Positions 58,138 to 64,000 of a stretch of 64,000 nucleotides of DNA are shown here, one piece after another; position 1 is the stretch's first letter, and each line of letters starts with the position of its first letter. The position numbers and the translations under genes were made by a program. This stretch comes from Strobilurus pachycystidiatus. Lineage: Eukaryota; Basidiomycota; Agaricomycetes; Agaricales; Physalacriaceae. The stretch covers positions 1,612,001-1,676,000 of the forward strand of contig JAHLMK010000011.1 of the NCBI GenBank assembly GCA_019915135.1. Direction: 5' to 3'. The notes under the pieces are model-generated. The model saw only the letters and a list, made by a program, of their open reading frames with translations, made no database searches and was not told the origin of the DNA.

Positions 58138-59906
58138 GTCCGGCAAATAAAATGGTGCGTGCTCGCCGTCAACGACGATGACGAAGGGAAGTTAAGTGGA
58201 GAGCAGGGACTCGGGGCACTTCCCACTTGTGTGTTGCCACGTGGTTTGACAAATCAGCGTTTCCAAACAACCGGCGAAAGTACAGAGTACTAGGTCTACC
58301 GTCTCTCGCTGTTTCTCGGTACTGGTCAGTTACGTTGCTACGATCTGTCGTCCCCTCCGAGTGCTTGCTTTCGCGACGTGGTGTCTCCCGCTTGATCTGT
58401 GATTGATGGAAACGCTGTGCGCTCCGCTGCTCCCACAACATCTGCAGACCCTCGTCGTCACGAATCATCCACTTTCCTCAGCGTGGCTGCTCTTAGACGT
58501 CACTCCGTATCCCTCTGACCGCTCCGTCTATGACCGCTCCGTTTCTGGCTGTGCGCCTGTCCAGACCACGCCAAAATAAGATGCACAACCAGTGCATGTC
58601 CTTACGCGGGCAAGTTTGCCCGCCTCGATTTCACTTGCATCGCGCCGTTTTTGACCGGTGGGGATTCCAGCCTCAGATCGATCTCCTACGTTTCACCTCG
58701 CCCAGCTACATTGTGCACACCGCCTTGTCACTGTACAATGTGCGTATCATACTTACATTTAATTGTTCCTATCGTTGGAGGCACTTGACTTGAACAGCGG
58801 TACTTATGAGTATAGCTCTTCATCGACTCCTATTCACTCCTGATCGCTCTTCCCCCCTAGAGTTTCAAGCGATGCCTTGCCTAGTCTGCCCCAAGGAAGA
58901 GTAGGCCACGAAGAGCGTCTCCATAGATTGCCCAGTGGCGTCCTTCCTCGTTTCACCGAACTCGCTCTACAATTCCTCAACGCGGATACCACGGGTGTAC
59001 ATGTAACTCAGCACATCCTCTGCGTGCGCGGTCCCTCGATCTCCCGACATCCAAACCTGATCCATACCCACCTTCTTCGACGCGACACGCCTCATCCCTG
59101 ACTTCTATGCCTGGCATTGAACGTCAGTTCCCAAGTCAAGCTAGTCTTAGCTTCAGATCCATACGTGTCCGTGTCTAGTGCCAAGTCAGCCTGCTGAATT
59201 TATTTTCTTGACGCCGCTCTTACTATGCTTTCATCGGATCCGTATCTACACCTCGCATGCGCCTGACAGTGATATCCTGTTGATGTCCGCGTCTCCTTTC
59301 GTTCTCGTCTTCGTTTCTCATTCTTGCGAGCGCTTTAAGGGTGTTCAGGCACGCCCAGGAAGAGGTGAGAGAACTCACGCTAGACGGACGGGTGATGAAC
59401 TAACCAAAGAACACAAGATTGTGGCCAGTGCGGGCGATACTCGATGCAGATGGACTCTTATGTCCGCGGCGCACCCACTTTCGATAATGTGCAGCGTGTA
59501 CATGACAGCATCGTGATGACTCTGTTGCATCGTATTGAGGTCAATCAGGCATCGATAAATGTAAGAACTAACACGCTGGGGGACTATTCGCATCCCCGCA
59601 CGTCGACTTTGTACAAGCCACAGATACATTGTAGTTGACGAAGACTCGGAAGGAATAGCAAGTTAGTAATAAGTAGGACAAGTCTTGACCATGGACACCG
59701 TATACATTTCACTCTGATACTGCTTTCGGCGGCAGGTTATTCGAAATATATCATCCGAGGGAGAGCCCAGTGCGCCCCGCTGGGTTGCCCAAAAGAGGAA
59801 AGAGCAGGAAAGAGCGCACTTACCGGATGCGCACTTAGCGGAACACGTCCGACGTGACGTGTGACAACACGTCTTTCCCCCCGCCCTCATCATCCCGCTC
59901 GCCGCC
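58138..59906. other. Intergenic, shared promoter of chitin synthase and SEC27
   Basis: 1.77 kb between divergent genes. Only short unsupported open frames. The last 100 bases before 59907 are GC-rich; no TATA is seen, consistent with a housekeeping promoter for SEC27. Confidence 0.45.
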
Positions 59907-62709
59907 ATGCTATTCGAGGTGAATGTATGGGTTTCACCCTTCCACAACTGCGCATATAATTCACGATGAAATCCAGAAAAAACAATTACATCGGTCGGAG
60001 CGGGTCAAGGGCATCGACTTCCACCCGACCGAGCCCTGGGTGCTCACTGGCCTGTACAACGGCACTGTCATCATCTACAACCACGAGACTGGCGCCACGG
60101 TCAAGACATTTGAGGTGTCGGAGGTGCCCGTGCGCTGCGTCAAGTTCATCGCGCGAAAGAACTGGTTCGTCGCCGGCTCGGACGACTTTCAGCTGCGCGT
60201 GTACAACTACAACACCCACGAAAAGGTCACTGCCTTCGAGGCGCACCCCGACTACATCCGGTGTCTGACGGTGCACCCGACGGCGAGCATCGTCCTCACC
60301 GGAAGCGATGACATGACGATCAGGGCATGGGATTGGGAGAAGGGGTGGAAAAACATACAGGTACGTTGCAGTAATGCTCGAAGGGGCGGCAGTAGCTGAC
60401 GACGACGGCGGACGGCAGATCTACGAGGGCCACACGCACTACATCATGAACCTCACCTTCAACCCGAAAGACCCCAACACATTCGCCTCCGCCTGCCTCG
60501 ACCGCACCGTCAAGATGTGGTCCATCGGCTCAGCCACGGCCAACTTCACGATGGACGTCCACGACAAGGGCACCAACTACGTGGACTTCTACCCGGGCGC
60601 CGACAAGCCGTACCTTGTCACCGTCGGCGATGACAAGACGGTCAAGGTCTGGGACTACCTCTCCAAGAGCTGCGTCCAGACCATGGAGGGCCACACCAAC
60701 AATGTCTCCTTTGCCGTGTTCCACCCCAGTCTACCCCTCATTATCTCTGGCAGCGAGGACGGCACCGTCAAGCTCTGGAACAGCGGCACCTACCGTCTCG
60801 AGAACACCCTCAGCTACGCGCTCGAGCGCGCCTGGTGCATCGGGCTCCGCAAGGACGCCAACGAGATTGCTGTCGGCTTCGACGAGGGAGCAGTCGTCAT
60901 CAACCTCGGCCGCGACGAGCCCACCTTTAGCATGGACCCGTCCGGCAAGCTCGTTTTCACCCGCAACCAGCAGGTCATGTCGGGCAACTTGCAGATGATC
61001 ACCCAGGATGCCGCTGCGTCTAGCTCAGACGGCGCGCGTCTGCCGATTTCCCTCAAGGAGATTGGGTCCACCGAGATTTTCGCGACGGCACTTATACACT
61101 CGCCGAATGGTCGTTTCGTGACTGTCGTTGGTGACGGGGAGTACATCACCTACACAGCCCTCGCCTGGCGGAACAAGGCGTTTGGGTCGGGTCTTTCTTT
61201 TGCGTGGGCGACGGACTCGAACACGTACGCCGTACTCGAGAACAAGGTCAAGCTTAAACTGTTCAAGAACTTCCGTGAGCGGGGTGGGGCGGGCATGAAG
61301 GGCGCAGGGAGCTTTTCTGTCGATGGTGTTCACGGCGGCCCGCTGCTGGGTGCTCGTGGGCCTGGATTCGTCATGTTCTGGGACTGGGAGACGGGCGAGA
61401 TTGTCAGGCGCATCGACGTCGAGGCGCAGAACGTTTTCTGGTCGGGATCGGGGACGTTGGTCGCTATCACTGCCGCGGATTCGTATTATATCTTGCGGTT
61501 CGACAGGGACGCGTACAACGCCAGGATTGAGGAGGGGCTGGACATAAGTGACGAAGGTGTTGAGGAGGCGTTTGACGTCGTCGCAGAGGTTCCCGATGGG
61601 TATGAAACCTTCACTTAGATATGGTCTTTCTGACATTTTTGCAGTGTCAAGACGGCCAAGTGGGTCGAAGACTGCTTCATCTACACTACAGCCTCAAAGA
61701 GGCTTTGCTACTTTGTCGGATCCGAATCGTACACCATCAGTCCCTTTGATACCAACCTCTATCTCCTTGGCTATATCCCCGCCCACAACCGTGTCTACCT
61801 CGCCGACAAGGACGTCAACGTTTATGGCTACTCGCTCTCTTTGACCGTCGTCGAGTATCAGACTGCCGTCCTTCGTGATGACATGGACGCAGCGGCCGAA
61901 ATACTCCCCACCATCCCTAAAGACCAGCTCAACAAGGTGGCGCGCTTCTTGGAAGCAAGAGGTACGGCCTGTCCATTTTCTTTTCTAAAAGGACTTGCAG
62001 GCTGACGCGATTGTATAGATCTGAAAGAGTTGGCATTAGAGGTGACGACTGACCCTGATCACAAATTCGATCTCGCCCTCCAATTGGACGACCTGGACAC
62101 CGCACTCGAGATTGCGCGGTCCATACCTGACGTTGAGGCCGAGGTGAAGTGGAAGTCCCTCGGCGACCGCGCTCTAGCAGTGTGGCGGTTCGACCTCGCC
62201 CGGGAAGCGTTTGAGAAGGGCGGCGACCTGAATGCCCTCATGCTGCTGCTGTTGGCGATTGGGGATCGGGAGGGGTTGAAGAGCGTAGGAGAGCGTGCGG
62301 CGGAGAACGGGCAGAACAACTTGGCGTTCGCGACGCTGTTCCAGTTGGGCGATGCGGTGCCGTGTGTAGACCTGCTGCTGAAGACACAGAGGGCGCCGGA
62401 GGCGGCGATGTTTGCGAGGACGTATGCTCCAAGGTATGGGTTCATCTAGTATCTGGTGATCTGACTAACGTTCGCGGATGGATAGTCAAGTACCGAAGGT
62501 CGTCAACACGTGGCAGGCGGACTTGAAGAGCAAGGGCAGGCCGAAGATTGCTGCGTCGATAGCGCATCCGTCGACACATGCGGATGAGTTCACGGAGGGA
62601 TGGGAGAGTGCGCTGGAAAAGGAGAAGGGTTGGTGTCCCTCATAGCCTTCCGAGTGTACTTATGGTGTCCGTTGCAGGTCCATCGGAGAGCGTTCTGGTC
62701 GATGCCTGA
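59907..62709 (+). CDS. SEC27: Coatomer (COPI) subunit beta-prime
   Basis: Subunit of the vesicle coat for Golgi-to-ER transport; it binds KKXX retrieval signals through its WD40 propellers. A tiny first exon (MLFE) is followed by a 77-nt intron and then [20 protein letters not shown], the classic Sec27 start. Two WD40 propellers follow with many WD-type ends ([80 protein letters not shown]). The helical solenoid follows ([60 protein letters not shown]). The last exons end [10 protein letters not shown]. About six introns. About 830 residues, standard length. It appears complete and intact. Confidence 0.95.
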
Positions 62710-64000
62710 GGTATATACTTTTTCCGTGAGTGGGTTTCGTAAGAGAGGATCGGTGGACTGATTGGTGTAGCTTGTATCTTAGATGGACTTTATAATAGGA
62801 ATGAGACTGACCTGGATTGCGTGTAACGTGCTCCTTTAGAAGGGTTGAGACGTGGCGCAGATGTAAGGTTCTTGGTTCGTAGTTTTATAGATGGACGAAC
62901 TGATCGTCAAGTCACTTTGGTCGTGTAAGTGTGGTTCCGTCACATTTCTTAAGATCGTCTGTCGTGATACGTTCTTCCACGAGCTGTTGAACGCATCCTC
63001 GTCACTCGTGAGTCCAGATTCGCGGGTTAGATGGTTGGATGGGGGGGATTCAAGAGCGTATGTGAAGTATTGAATGCCACTCAAACTGCTGTATGTTTTG
63101 TGGGGACCGAAGTCGTCGTCGTCAAGGGCGTTCCTCAGATCGCCTCCATGATGCTATGCCATGGTAGGCACCGTGCTAGAGGAGGAGGTGGGTCTGTCGC
63201 TTTCAAGTGTGTCTTGCTGGAAAGGAACGACGGCCCGGGATGAGTACCCAATCTACTACTTGATATCCGACCCTCCTCGCGAGTTTGTGCAGCAACCATT
63301 TGTATGGCAACAGTGTAGCGCATTCTCATGTGGCCGGTGTATTGAATGTCCATGGTCTAGTCTTCCAGGCACCGACAACATCGAATGAGCAAGGCGGGGC
63401 CCTTAAATCATGCCGCGACGACTCCAATCTCATGATTGGTATTTGAACTTATACGAGTAAGGTTCAAGACCGACTGCGAGAATCGCGTTGCCCAAGGCAC
63501 ATCATGATATCACTTATAGACCCAGAGTACACAATTGTACCCCGTCCAGCCTTCGTCAAATTACGATGGAAGAGTGCCATCCGAGCCGTAAGATGGAAAC
63601 CGAATGCTTCGATCGTCTCGGGGCTGGGTCGACGTTTCGTGAGTGTCCAAAGTTCAAAGACGGTCATCGAGTACTAACACACCTTGGTGAAACTGATAGT
63701 CAATCAAACAATTCAAGTCCTCTAAACTGCCTCTAGGCATTCGACTGTGTTATGTGCGGGAGAACATCCGTCAAGAGTGGCACAGTGTGGGTGAGATCGA
63801 ACTTTATATGGGACTCTTTTGGCACCAGTACTGATTGTGACCATTATGGTGTGAAAGTTCGGGGCCCATTCCCGAGCATGGGGGCATGTGAAGATGGTAC
63901 GCACCACACACTGCGATGCGATCTCACTTGAGGCTTCGCAAAAGATCGAACGACTTGCAACGAAGTTTCACCTGATCGGCGGAAAGCTGGGCTCATTTAC
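62710..64000. other. Intergenic to window edge, no gene seen
   Basis: Short open frames on both strands, none with convincing codon use, splice sites or start. No repeat or RNA gene was recognised. Confidence 0.45.

Overview
The window looks like nuclear DNA of a basidiomycete, most likely an Agaricomycete. Genes are broken by many 45-65 nt GT-AG introns with CTRAY-like branch sites. Intergenic gaps run from a few hundred bases to about 2.8 kb. The gene set includes single-exon F-box proteins, several orphan families with an Agaricomycete feel, a myosin-fused class V chitin synthase, GH76 and GH16 wall enzymes and two P450s. No bacterial, viral or CRISPR feature was seen. All gene models were spliced by eye, so internal exon borders are approximate unless stated.

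Layout. 1-6 kb: a partial unknown gene (-), a Tom6-like gene (+) and P450 no. 1 (+). 6.8-8.8 kb: a secreted GH76 gene (+) with unusually small exons. 9.4-15 kb: a glycine-rich-domain (DUF1399-type) protein and an auxilin-like J-domain protein, both (-). 15.8-19.7 kb: two diverged small secreted protein genes (-) beside the tRNA-dihydrouridine synthase gene DUS1 (+); the intervening DNA shows a tandem segmental duplication and a promoter-proximal repeat array. 20-22.2 kb: repeat-rich DNA with a TIR-bounded element and a truncated F-box fragment. 22.9-29.9 kb: a 2-oxoglutarate oxygenase, a small multi-exon unknown gene, a probable mitochondrial unknown protein and a protein with a CxxC-rich motif. 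30.2 kb: an intron-containing tRNA-Arg(TCG). 31-43.9 kb: a GPI-type GH16 enzyme, P450 no. 2, two paralogous orphan genes about 5 kb apart, and between them an F-box gene and an unknown conserved gene. 45.2-62.7 kb: a Hel2/ZNF598-type E3 ligase (-), an F-box protein (+), the chitin synthase (-) and COPI beta-prime SEC27 (+). The last 1.3 kb shows no gene.

Functionally, housekeeping genes (DUS1, auxilin, SEC27, Hel2, Tom6) are interspersed with wall-remodelling genes (GH76, GH16, chitin synthase) and lineage-specific genes (P450s, F-box, orphans, small secreted proteins). I see no biosynthetic gene cluster. The most interesting points are the duplicated secreted-peptide/DUS1 promoter segment, a probable 1-nt exon in the GH76 gene, and the TIR element.
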